From contig NC_084469.1 of assembly GCF_027409185.1 (NCBI RefSeq), positions 34,090,293 through 34,154,292 of the forward strand: a stretch of DNA of 64,000 nt, in the 5' to 3' direction. This DNA comes from Cynocephalus volans. Taxonomy: Eukaryota > Chordata > Mammalia > Dermoptera > Cynocephalidae. The notes beneath the pieces are model-generated. The model was given only the letters and a program-made list of their open reading frames with translations, was not told where the DNA came from and searched no databases. Position 1 is the stretch's first letter. Each line of letters opens with the position of its first letter. Below are positions 45,151-64,000 of this stretch, piece by piece. The translations under genes and the position numbers were made by a program.

Positions 45151-45980
45151 CCTGGCCTCCCACCTCAGAGTGCCCCTGCCACAGCCCAGTGAGAAGCCTC
45201 AGTGACAGGACTTCTCTGTGCCCTGCAGCCCGGGGTCCAGCTTCACTCCAAGTAGGACTTACCAAGTAAGACACTGGACATGTCTGTTGTGTGTACCTAC
45301 ATCCTTCCAAAAACGACTTGAAGTTGTTTTAAATAGATGGCACTTGTTTGTGAAGAACGCATCTCTGTCTGAATAATGGCAGTCAATGTTAGCGTTGGAT
45401 TTGCTTCACGGAAAGTGTCTGCATAGCCACCTGCGCCGAATGGCAGCTGCGGCCGCCACCTCCCTCAGTGCTCCTCGCACCGCTGGGCTCTGCGCCTCCC
45501 AACTATCTGGGGCCCAGCGCTGGCTCACATGCTCTGTCGCTTCTCTCTGCACAAGTCCCTCTTTCCTGTCTCCTTTGCCAGCTGGCTTCCCCTATTCTCA
45601 AGAGGGGGACTGTGGCCGCCGACTGATCCAGCTTCTGTGCTACCATGAGAGGGGGTAGCTCTGCCTCTGCCTCCAGGGACCTCAGGAAGGAGCTGGCAGC
45701 TGACTGGGGCCATGCCGCCCGTGTCAGCCAGCGATGCCAGGGTGTGGTGCCTCCTCTCACCCTTCCTGAGGAAGCCTGGGGAGCTGGGAGTGGGCGCCTC
45801 AGCCCATCTGCAAGGAGCCTTGCAAACCAGGGGCCTCATAAGACGTATGGGAGAAGAGCAGGACATGGGTGGGGGTAGGAGGGGAGGAAATCCTCTAATG
45901 CCACCAAAGAGCAGAGGAAAAAACCAGTGAGGCAGAAAGAAAATGGGGTGAAAAGAGAGCTGCCAATTATGATAAGTGAG
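45151..45980. other. Intergenic DNA, no gene recognised
   Basis: Single-copy sequence with a GC-rich patch at 45430-45520. The overlapping open frames on both strands have no recognisable domain. Confidence 0.4.
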
Positions 45981-45984
45981 TTGG

Positions 45985-46130
45985 GGAGAAAACACTGGAC
46001 TAGAAGTCAAAGGATCCCATCCCAGCCCTGTTCCCCCAGGGACTCTCTGTTGTGACTTGGGTGTGTCTCTTCTCCTGTCTGGGCCTCAGCTTCCCCATCT
46101 GAACAATAAGGTGTTGGACTAGATGATGTT
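45985..46130 (+). mobile_element. MIR fragment
   Basis: CTGGACTAGAAGTCAAAGGA, TCTGGGCCTCAGCTTCCCCA and GGTGTTGGACTAGATGATGT match MIR in sense. Confidence 0.7.
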
Positions 46131-47030
46131 GAGAGTCCTTGCACGTGGGAGAGTTGAGACGTGTTTTTCAGAAAGAAATTGCCTCATTCAGCTGGTATTT
46201 CTGAGTCCCCGGGACGAGGCAGGCATTGTTCTAGCTACTGAGGATACGGCAGTGCACAAAACAGATGAAATTCTCTGCCCTCCAGAGATTGTCACACTCA
46301 GTAAAAGCTGCCAGCCTCAAGACTGCCAGGGAAAGACAAATGCTCCACTACATCTTCAGATGATATTTTTATTGGTGGCAAGAGGAAAGGCGAGATTCTT
46401 TGTTCATCAGGTTCTTGCACTAATGAGAATACCTGAAGCAATGGTGCGATTGCAATTAGGCCAGGAACTCTGCAGACTCGAAACCGCCAGAAATAAGAAG
46501 GGGGGTTTACCTCGCCTCTCCATTAAAACCCTGAGGCCGGAGGAATGAGGAGGGAGGCTGAGCAGCGAGCAGCCCCCTCCCAAACAGCAGGCTCTCGGAG
46601 GTGGTCAAGATGACCCCTCACTCGCAGACCATCCAGTCGAGGTGAAATTCAAGACAGATTCTCCAGGCACAAAACCTGGCAAGCCCAGGGAGGAAATATA
46701 AAAACCAGACATCCAGATGTCGGCCATCAGAGAAACCAAACGTGGACTGCTGCACCATCGTCATGCAGACGGTTGACACAGTGAGGCCAGGGGTCCCTCA
46801 CGTTCCAGGTAAAGATCTGCATTTGGGGGAAATCAGGGCACAGGCAAGACCCAGGTGGCCCTTCACTCCCAAGATCTCCCCACCCCAAACTACTGCCAGG
46901 ATCCCAGAGGAACAATGACCTTGCGGAAAATTAAAAGAAATGCCAAGCTCAGATCTATTTAGTTTGGGTCATCTTCTCTTATTGAGCATAAGACTTGCAA
47001 GTGAGAAGACCCCAAACTTTAGGTCTAACT
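46131..47030. other. Intergenic DNA, no gene recognised
   Basis: The left part (46165-46310) resembles an old dispersed repeat (GAGGATACGGCAGTGCACAA). The open frame of 141 codons at 46123-46548 overlaps it and shows no domain. Confidence 0.4.
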
Positions 47031-47034
47031 CAAG

Positions 47035-47125
47035 TGCATCAATTCCAGGCTCAGCCACTCACAACCGTGTGGCCTGGGCAAGCCACGTCCCTCCCTAAGC
47101 TGAGGCCCCTCTGTCAGGGGAGCCA
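47035..47125 (+). mobile_element. MIR fragment
   Basis: AGGCTCAGCCACTCACAACC and GTGTGGCCTGGGCAAGCCAC match MIR in sense. A further MIR-like piece lies at 47440-47535 (GACTGGCTGGGTGACCCTGC). Confidence 0.55.
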
Positions 47126-47734
47126 CTGATGCCCACCCTGAGATGCAGAGTAGGAAGTCACAAGGGGCACTGTTGCCAGTCCCCAGTGTTCATACCAAGC
47201 CTCCTGCAGAGCCTGTGCTGGTGGCAGTTGAACTGTTGGCTAAATTAAATGTGACCGAGGTTGCCTGGTCATTTTTCACAGACAGGGAGGTGCCTTGCCC
47301 TGTGACAATAACTGGGTATGTGCCACACTCTTTTGCCATGTCTTCTGGCTGAGCCAGGTGGTTCTGCAATAGAAGGCGTCCACTGAGGACATGGGAGGGG
47401 GCCATGCCTGGAGGCAGGAAGATGCTGACACTAATCCCCCGTTGTGGCTGAATTCAAATTCTGGCCCTGCCCCTGCCTCTGACTGGCTGGGTGACCCTGC
47501 ACATGTTCTCAGCCTCTCTCAGCCCACAGATCAAAGAGCACAGCCACTGCCAAGCTGCAGCCCCGCAAGGACGCAATTAGAGAAACAAATGCCCTCTTTC
47601 CACTAGCAGGTCTCCCGCTAGGGCTTCCTGTTAGTCAAACCCAGCTGGAGGGCTAAGGGCAAACGAGCCTCCAGGGCACAGAGCAGGGTGAAGAACGGAT
47701 TGGGGACAAACAGACCAACTGGCTGTGGTAAACT

Positions 47735-48213
47735 TTATAATGGCCCCCAAACACACCCACATCCCAATCCCAGAACCTGTGAATAGGTCACCTTACGTGG
47801 TGAAAGGGGCTTTGCAGACATGATTAAGTTAAGGGCTTGGAGGTAGGGAGATTGCCCTGGATTATCAAAGTGGGCCCAATACAGTCACAAGGGTCCTTAT
47901 CAGAGGGAGATAGGAGGGTTAGAGACACGCAGAGGCGCTATGACAATGGAGGTAGAGAAACAGAGAGAGACTGGAAGCTACATCACTGGCTTTGATGATG
48001 GAGGAAGGGGCCAGGAGACAGGGAATGCAGGGGGCCTCCAGAAACTGGAAAAGACAAGAAAACAGATTCTCTCCTGGAGCCTCCAGAGAGAACACAGCCC
48101 TGACAACCCATTTTAGGGCTTCTGACTTCCAGAATTCAGGAGAATAAACTTGTATTGTTTTAAACCATTAAGCTGGTTGTAATTTGCTACAGCAACCACA
48201 GGAAACTAATACA
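47735..48213 (+). mobile_element. MLT1-type MaLR LTR
   Basis: CCAGAACCTGTGAATAGGTC, GCAGACATGATTAAGTTAAG, AAGGGTCCTTATCAGAGGGA and CAGGAAACTAATACA are landmarks of a diverged MLT1 LTR in sense. Confidence 0.8.
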
Positions 48214-48504
48214 CCTACACAACACCCAGGGGGCTCCCTCTGGCCACCCAGATCCCTCACTACTGTCCCAAATCACTCCCTGGCCTCAAGGCCCATGTCA
48301 GTTCCAGTCAGGGCTGAGGTCAGAAGGGTGGCTCACACCTGGACACAAAGGCCTCCGTTAACCCGTAATGATTCTCGGGGGAGTCAGCAGGCCAGGGGGG
48401 CCGCAAAAGCCACACCAGCACCTCTGATGCTGCGCCTCTAACCGCTCCCAAACAAAGGCACTGGTGTGCTCCGGGCTCCGCAATACCAGTTTCCCATTTT
48501 TCTC

Positions 48505-48526
48505 CTTTTTTTTTTTTTTTTTTTTT
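48505..48526. repeat. Poly(T) tract
   Basis: An uninterrupted run of about 20 T with no recognisable SINE next to it. Confidence 0.8.
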
Positions 48527-48559
48527 GAATACTTCATACCCATGTATGGTCTATTTGAT

Positions 48560-48760
48560 AGAGAGGCAGCATCATGTAGAACAAAGAGCCCCAGCCCAGA
48601 AGTCTAGAATGCTGGATGCTAATCTGGGATCTACCCCAGGTTTGAAGTGGGATCTAGAAAGTTACACTTCTTGGAGCCTCAGTTTCCCTGTCTGTACAAG
48701 GGTACAGGATTGAGCTGTCTCTGAGGCCCTAGTCTGCTGGCAGTCTGATTCCATAGTTCT
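48560..48760 (+). mobile_element. MIR fragment
   Basis: GAGAGGCAGCATCATGTAGA, GGAGCCTCAGTTTCCCTGTC and the TGTACAAGGGTACAGGATTG string match MIR in sense. Confidence 0.65.
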
Positions 48761-50184
48761 GAGCACCTGCTTCGTTCTCACCAGCTTGCCTGACCTAGCG
48801 ACCCTGCAGGAGACAGGGGTGGTCAGGGCCGGTGGAACCCAAAGCTGTTCTCTGGGAAGATCTGAACCCAAGGACCACAGTCTGCTTGTTCTCTGCTGCC
48901 CCCTGCTGGCCATTCAAAAACAAAGACCAGCTAGATCGCTGAGAAAGGAGCCTTCCCCAGGTGACCCCTGTAAACTCCTGCACCCACCTGCCTAGACCTG
49001 GCCAGCCAGGACCTCCCTTGAAGCTAGTTTTCAGGGTGCAGAAGGAAGTCCAGGCAGGGACCAGAGCCTCCCCGCACTTCTGCATCCCACTTCCTCTGCA
49101 CTAGTAAGACAGGTGTGAGATGCAGAGGTTTCAGAAAAGTGGTTCTGTCATCCCATTCACTGCCTTCAGATGATAGAAACAACAGGACAAGGGGTCCCAA
49201 TACACTTTCTCCAGGCTATCTCCCACCACACTCTTCATATCCTGGCCCTTATCCCTCTTTTTTCATGGGCTTGTGAACGTCCTGGGGCATCAGAAGGGGA
49301 CATGTCCACCCAGGGTCCTGGGATGCATTTAGGCATCAGTCCTGCTGGGAGGTCTTCAGGCCACTGACCACAAATGAGGTGGGACCTTTTCTGCCCAGGA
49401 AAAGGGGCAGCTGGTGGGAGTGCTGCATACAGAAAATGGACAGGACAAAAGAGGCTGGGAGGTCTACTGGCCATAGTTCCTGGTGCTCAAATAATGCCCC
49501 TTGCCAGACTATCTGCTTCTGAGCCACACCTGATCCTCTGGCTGCCTAGACCCTATCCAGGCCTCTCTCACAGGGCACTGCTGCCAGGAGGTGACAGGCA
49601 AAGGTCCCCTTGGCTCTCTGCCTCCAGCCTCCCTCCCTGCTCCACCTTCTCCAGCTCAGGGGACTCTCTCTGACCTCAGGACATTCCTGCCTTACTGCTT
49701 CTGCAGGTCATAATGTCCCCTTCCTCTGACGTCTAAAACCTCTTCCTCCATCCTGGTTCCATCACAATGTACCCGGATGGCCCACTGGACAGTGAGCCTG
49801 AATCAGCCAAAAATTAACACCGCTTTTCTTCAAGGCGGGGAGGGCTTAAACTTCAAACCTGCAGAACCGCAAAACAAGGAAAAAGGAGAAAAAAGTAAAA
49901 ATGAAACACTGCCACGCTAAAATAGATGCTGCCACCCCAGATGCCAGGAATATCCTCACTCTGGGGGACCAGGGGTCGTGAAATTGGAACCCCAGAAAAA
50001 GAAACACAATCAAAGCACTGTGGAGGATGCAGGGCCCTGCAGAGAAATGTACCCACACGGCTGTAATCATGAAAATGCTGCTTACTAATTTTCAAATTTC
50101 TGTGCTATGGACAAAGCACAGGAGACTTCATTTTGGTTACAAAACAGAAAAATAGATGTTAACAGCCAGGATGATGGCAAAGCA
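48761..50184. other. Intergenic DNA, no gene recognised
   Basis: Single-copy sequence. No exon or confident repeat was recognised. Confidence 0.4.
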
Positions 50185-50189
50185 ACGTA

Positions 50190-50520
50190 CAGACGATCCT
50201 CAACTTAGACGGTCCTACTTAACAATTTTTCGCCCTTTACAGTGGTGCAAAAGTAATACACACTCAGCAGACACCGCGCTTCGAGTACCCATACAACCAC
50301 TCTGTTTTTCACTTGCAACACAGTATTCAATAAATTACCAGATGTTCAACACTATATTATAAAATAGGTTTTGTGTGAGATGTTTTGCCCAACTGCAGGC
50401 TAATGTCAAGTGTTCTGAGCACGTTTAAGGTAGGCTGGCTGATGTCCCGTAAGCTAGGTGTACTAAGTGCATTTTTGACTTAAGATATTTTCAGCTTACT
50501 GGTTTCATACACGGGATCTT
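50190..50520 (-). mobile_element. Tigger-like non-autonomous DNA transposon
   Basis: ACAGACGATCCTCAACTTAG, GTACCCATACAACCACTCTG, ATTCAATAAATTACCAGATG and GAGCACGTTTAAGGTAGGCT follow a short TcMar-Tigger-type relic, probably antisense. The outer ends are partly complementary (CCTCAACTTA against TAAGATATTTTCAGC text). Confidence 0.55.
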
Positions 50521-51056
50521 TAGGCAGAAGAAGGAGGGTGGGAGGTTGGAAGGAAGGTGCAGGAAAGGGTCTCGGTGCCGCCACCCCTATCCTAAATGGA
50601 AGAGGGTCACCCGATGGGCTAAAGTCAATGAGATCCTAGAGAGTTGTGGGTGTAGAGTATAAACTTACAAAAACAGCCAAGAAAAGGCCCAAATATACAA
50701 CTATCCAAAATTGGGAGAAGGGAACGGAAGTGTTGAGAAAGTCAAAGCATCAAATCCTCATTTTTTGACATGGGGTAAAAATGACACCTGGAGAAAGTGG
50801 GATTTAAACACATTATTCGGAGACAGAGAATTACCAGAAGAATAAACAACAGGTTCAATGAAACCCACTAGCCCTGGGTTAAGGAATGGAAGGGGCGGGG
50901 GAAGAAACTTCACTTTTACCCATTGGCTCTTCTGTGCCCTTGTTATTTTTTTTAGTCATAGGCATGCATGACTTTGATTTCAAAACTTAATTTTCAATTT
51001 TAAAAAGCGACACTAAAATCCTAGTCAACTGAATCAGAAATGACCAGGCCATCAGC
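50521..51056 (-). other. Downstream of AIPL1; probable 3' UTR region
   Basis: In the minus-strand direction this follows the AIPL1 stop. No clear AATAAA or ATTAAA was found on the minus strand close to the stop, so the 3' end of the transcript cannot be placed. The rest shows no gene. Confidence 0.35.
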
Positions 51057-51164
51057 TCACTGCCTAGGTGGGTGCCCAGCTGGCTGCTGGATGCAGAGAG
51101 GGGGTGCAGTGGCGGGCGCCCTGGGGACAGGGGGGGACCGGGGGGCTGAGGGCGGCCGTCCCCC

Positions 51165-60580
<9,416 letters not shown>

Positions 60581-60584
60581 CCCT

Positions 60585-60720
60585 GGACTAGGAGCCAGAT
60601 AGAGTTGAGTTCAAAGGGCTGATCACACCTCTTATTTACTGACCTTGTGGCCTTGGGTGTCTCCATCTTCTCTAACTCCATTTTCCCAACTGGAACAGGA
60701 AAACCGATCTCTCCTGACTC
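60585..60720 (+). mobile_element. MIR fragment
   Basis: CTAGGAGCCAGATAGAGTTG, GACCTTGTGGCCTTGGGTGT and CTCCATTTTCCCAACTGGAA match MIR in sense. Confidence 0.7.
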
Positions 60721-61535
60721 CCTCTCCAGGAAGCTGGGAGGCCGGGAGCAGTGAGTGGGACCCCAAAATCCAGCATCCCTGGAAGTCTTGGCTCCCATCA
60801 GAGCCATTGGCATATAGGAGACCAAACCTGGGCCAGCTGGTCAGTCCCAGGGAACCTAGACTGTCCCCTCCAGCAACCCCTTCCTGTGTGCTCAGATCAC
60901 TGTCTGGAGAGAGGGGGCTAGGGTGGGGCTGTCGACACCCTTTCCCTCCTTCTTTCATCCTTTCTCCAGCTACACAGCAACCTAGAGGGGTCTACACACA
61001 CAGCAGGTAAGCTGGATACTTAGTAAAAGTGTAAAGGAAAATAAAAGTGATTGGCATAACAGTCCAGGCAGGTAGGGAGAGCACACAGCAAGGGCCAAGG
61101 GGTCCTGGCACTGTTCACCCTTGACCTGGGTAATGGTTACATGGGTGTTTGCTTTACAAGTATTTATTACACCAGACTTTGTATTTTAGGCAGTTTTCTA
61201 TCGGTGATGTGATACACAATGGGAGAAAAAGATCTAATTGTGTCTCATCACACTTCTTAAACTCTCCCACTGTTGCTTGCTTCCATTTGTAGACAGGTCA
61301 GAAGGCACACACGGATTGCAGAGACACGGAAGAGGTAGAACAGACAGATTTGGCCCGTGGTTGGCTGGCTGGAGGAGGTGGGGGGCGGGAAAGGAAGGGG
61401 ATGTCGAAGCTGGGGGGTTTGGTTTCACTGCGGCTCAGGCCACAGCCTCCAGACTGATCCCCCAGCAACCCCTTGGCCCCCAAACCAGTCTCCTTGTGGA
61501 CTTTATCAAAATGCAACTCTAATATCCCACTCCCT
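60721..61535. other. Upstream single-copy DNA
   Basis: No exon was recognised. Positions 61120-61225 (GGTAATGGTTACATGGGTGT) resemble an old L1 3' end. The minus-strand and plus-strand open frames here have no recognisable domain. Confidence 0.4.
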
Positions 61536-61539
61536 TCTT

Positions 61540-61855
61540 AAGACTTCCCACCTTCAGGATAAATTCTGAACTCCTTCCCTGGCCTACAGGCCCTGCCTCT
61601 GACCACCCCCGGCCCCTGACCTCAGCCTTACCCTCTCTATTTTGCTCAGTCAGCCTTTCTCCAGTCTTAGAACTTGGCAGTGCCCCAGACTCCTAATGCT
61701 GGGCCCCTAAGTCCTCAGCTAAAACACCACGTGCTCAAGGAAGCCTGTCCTTACCTCCAGCTCAAGTGAGGCTACCCATCCCCCTCAAACCCCTCACTGT
61801 CCCCTAGCACTGCACATCCATGTCAATTTGCACAATTGCTAATTGTTTACAATAA
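61540..61855 (+). mobile_element. L2 fragment
   Basis: GATAAATTCTGAACTCCTTC, CCTGGCCTACAGGCCCTGCC and CCCCTAGCACTGCACATCCA follow L2 landmarks in sense. Confidence 0.7.
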
Positions 61856-62215
61856 TGTGCTTAATGTCTGCTTCTTCCATCTGACTGACAGTTCCAGGTG
61901 GTCAGGGAAGCTGGTAGAAGGGAGCTTTGCTGTTGGACTGGGAGCCCCCTGCAGAGCAGGGCTGGAGCTCCTCCTCCACCCCCACCCCACCCCAACAGAG
62001 GCAAGGGTGGAGCTAGATTCCCCCCAGAAAAGCCTCCACTCGGAACAAATGACTGGTTTTTCCACCTTACAAGGAACAGGAGCCCCTGCACCGCCTCTCA
62101 ATTTGGAGCCTGCTTACCTGGAGCAGAGCCTCTTCCCAACCTCCAGCCACCACTCCATGCAAGGCAAAAAGAATGCGAAGTCATTCAGCAGAGAATGTTT
62201 CTTCCTTCTTTTCTC

Positions 62216-62229
62216 GTTACCATGGAGAC
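62216..62229. promoter_or_regulatory. RFX X-box-like motif
   Basis: GTTACCATGGAGAC fits the RFX X-box inverted repeat. It lies about 2.6 kb upstream of the AIPL1 start. Binding is inference. Confidence 0.4.
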
Positions 62230-62349
62230 TGTCCTTCATTAACCTGGCCTGCCAGTTACGAGGGAAGAGGGTGGAAAGCTCCAAGCAGGGGGCCTCTTCA
62301 CGCTTGTATGCATGCATTCATTCATTCATTCCAGACACTTAACGAGGCT

Positions 62350-62605
62350 GTGGAATCGAAGGTTAAGAATTCAGGTTTTGGCGTCAGACACGCAGGATTT
62401 AAGTTTTAGCTCTGATGTTCTGTACAGTCTTGGACAAGATACTTCACTGTCTGAATCTCAGTTTTTGTCATCTGTAATAGGAATAAAAATAGTGCCTACT
62501 TCACAGAGTCGCCAGGAGGATTAAGGAAGAACAAAGAAAGTAAATGCACTTAGCAGAGTGTCTGACACGTCGGAAGAGCTCAAGAAATACAAGCTATTAT
62601 TATGG
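62350..62605 (+). mobile_element. MIR element, nearly full length
   Basis: GGTTTTGGCGTCAGACACGC, CTTGGACAAGATACTTCACT, CAGTTTTTGTCATCTGTAAT and CACTTAGCAGAGTGTCTGAC follow the MIR order in sense. A short (CATT)n lies just upstream at 62308-62328. Confidence 0.85.
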
Positions 62606-63240
62606 ATGCCCATGAGGTGCCAGGCATTGCGACAGGCACTGGAGAGACGATTGTGAAAAGAGGCTCCAATTTGAGAGATTTTGTTTCTCAGCATTTTACC
62701 TTCATGAGTCTTTCAATTTAATTTCGTAGGTAGGAACAACAACTCTTTCTTTCCCCTTTGGTAAATGACATGAATTAAATCCCCTAATTACAATAACAAG
62801 CACCACTGGCATATAAACGGTTTGGGAACAAGCATTTCTGACTCTTGGTGAACAACCCTGAGGGGGAACCAAGTGGACAGGAAAAACAGGGCAGCGTTTT
62901 TCAAACCTCATCCCACACACCATTAGTGACCACTGTAAAATAAACGTAGTGAGTTGTCACCATCAGTTTTGAAAAACGAAATCGAAAATAAAATCTCAAA
63001 GCACATCATACATAGTCAAGTATTTTGTTTTGTGGAGTTTGGTTTCAGTTCACATATGTGTGTGTGCTGGGGTTCTTACAGTGAGTACTGGTCTTCTTGA
63101 ACACCATATTCCCTGTGCTAAGACCACACAAACACACAAACACATACTTTGCCTAATAAACTTGCCTTTACATAGCATAATTTTTGTGTGGTTGGTTCTT
63201 TGATTAATGATTATTGGTCATTTGATTCATTAACATCCAT
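62606..63240. other. Upstream single-copy DNA, no gene recognised
   Basis: The A/T-rich block 62755-62815 contains GAATTAAATCCCCTAATTAC, which carries homeodomain-type TAAT cores and may be conserved. Otherwise nothing was recognised. Confidence 0.4.
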
Positions 63241-63244
63241 CTCT

Positions 63245-63360
63245 TCTCACGCACTAGGTGTTAGCTCCGTGAGGGTAAGGAATGCGTCTGTTTTGTGGAT
63301 CTTCATGGCCCATTTTTAGCACAGTGCTTCATCTGTCACAGGCACCCAGTTGATATGATG
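63245..63360 (+). mobile_element. L2 3' end fragment
   Basis: GTTAGCTCCGTGAGGGTAAG, GTCTGTTTTGTGGATCTTCA and AGCACAGTGCTTCATCTGTC follow the L2 3' end in sense. Confidence 0.7.
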
Positions 63361-63529
63361 TGGGAAGACATGAGAGAGGAAATGTGGGGGTGGAGAAGGA
63401 AGGTCTTGGGAGAACAGGGTGTCTTCAGCTGGGGTGTGTTTGTTTAAAATGCCTGCAGCAGCAGGAGGAGATGGCTCTAGTGTCAGGCAAGAGGTCCAGG
63501 CTGGAGATGGAGGTGTGAGGGCTGAAGCG

Positions 63530-63765
63530 GAGCAGTGTGGGGTAGTGGTTAGGCCATGGACCCTGGCCCTAGACTGATGGAGTCTGAATCCTTGGCCCTG
63601 CTATATACCAACTGACTGAAACTTCAGCCCAGCCTAACCTCTCTGTACCTCAGTTTCCTCATCAAGCTGTAGGCTGCAGTTAAGGTCAAATGAATCAGAA
63701 AACAGAACGTGCTTGGAGCACCAGTACCTGGTGCACAGTGAGTGCCGTATACACATTAATCATCA
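63530..63765 (+). mobile_element. MIR element, nearly full length
   Basis: GTGGGGTAGTGGTTAGGCCA, CTCTGTACCTCAGTTTCCTC and GGTGCACAGTGAGTGCCGTA follow the MIR order in sense. A short ATCATCATCGTCGTC run ends it. Confidence 0.85.
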
Positions 63766-64000
63766 TCGTCGTCCCGGGGAACATCACCGAGGCTGAAGGA
63801 TTGGGTGAGACCACCAACAGATGAAGGCGAGGGCTAAAGACAGAGCTGCAGGGAGCTCATCATCCCAGGCCTGAGCAAAGGAGGGGGTACTGGGGGAGAG
63901 GCAGCGGAAACCAAGCGCGGAGTGAGGTTGCTGCTCTGGGGTCACCCCCGTAAAGGAGGGAGATGGGTCGGGGAGAGCATCGTAGATGGAAGAGCGGGAG
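63766..64000. other. Window end, no gene recognised
   Basis: Single-copy GC-rich sequence. No exon of PIMREG or PITPNM3, the human neighbours, was recognised. Confidence 0.4.

Overview
This is mammalian nuclear DNA. The strongest clue to the species is a family of SINEs derived from tRNA-Ile. They read as a tRNA-Ile-like head, often followed by a second related half with the string TCCTATATAGG or CCCTATATAGGG, and end in an A tail. I see five composite copies, several with clear target-site duplications, and two single-unit copies. From memory, this matches the t-SINE/CYN family of colugos (Dermoptera). The one gene supports that: AIPL1 ends at codon 328, without the proline-rich tail known from primates. 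No Alu, B1, or carnivore or bat SINE was recognised.

Positions 1-51,000 appear to be intergenic, downstream of AIPL1. The content is layered repeats: an old L1 (about 2060-8170) carrying a younger L1 that has a complete 5' end and an intact ORF1 but no 3' end; a second old L1 (9240-10490); a HAL1-like element with an MLT1 LTR inside it; several MLT1, MST and MLT2-type LTRs; hAT and Tigger-like DNA elements; many MIR and L2 relics; a 33-bp and a 24-bp tandem repeat; and single-copy stretches in which no exon was recognised. Some A/T-rich single-copy blocks (300-470, 20510-21000, 26790-26990) look like candidate conserved non-coding elements.

Positions 51,165-59,658 hold a complete six-exon AIPL1 gene on the minus strand. 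All splice sites are GT-AG, exon lengths are 96, 180, 189, 177, 142 and 203 bp, and the product is 328 residues. AIPL1 is the photoreceptor co-chaperone that, with HSP90, folds rod and cone phosphodiesterase 6. Two features of this copy stand out. The stop codon is a UAG at codon 329, followed in frame by 35 proline-rich codons. Intron 4 is 123 bp, a multiple of three, with no in-frame stop.

Positions 59,659-64,000 hold the presumed AIPL1 promoter and upstream single-copy DNA with MIR, L2 and simple repeats. In human, PIMREG and PITPNM3 lie beyond this point; no exon of either is recognised before the window ends.
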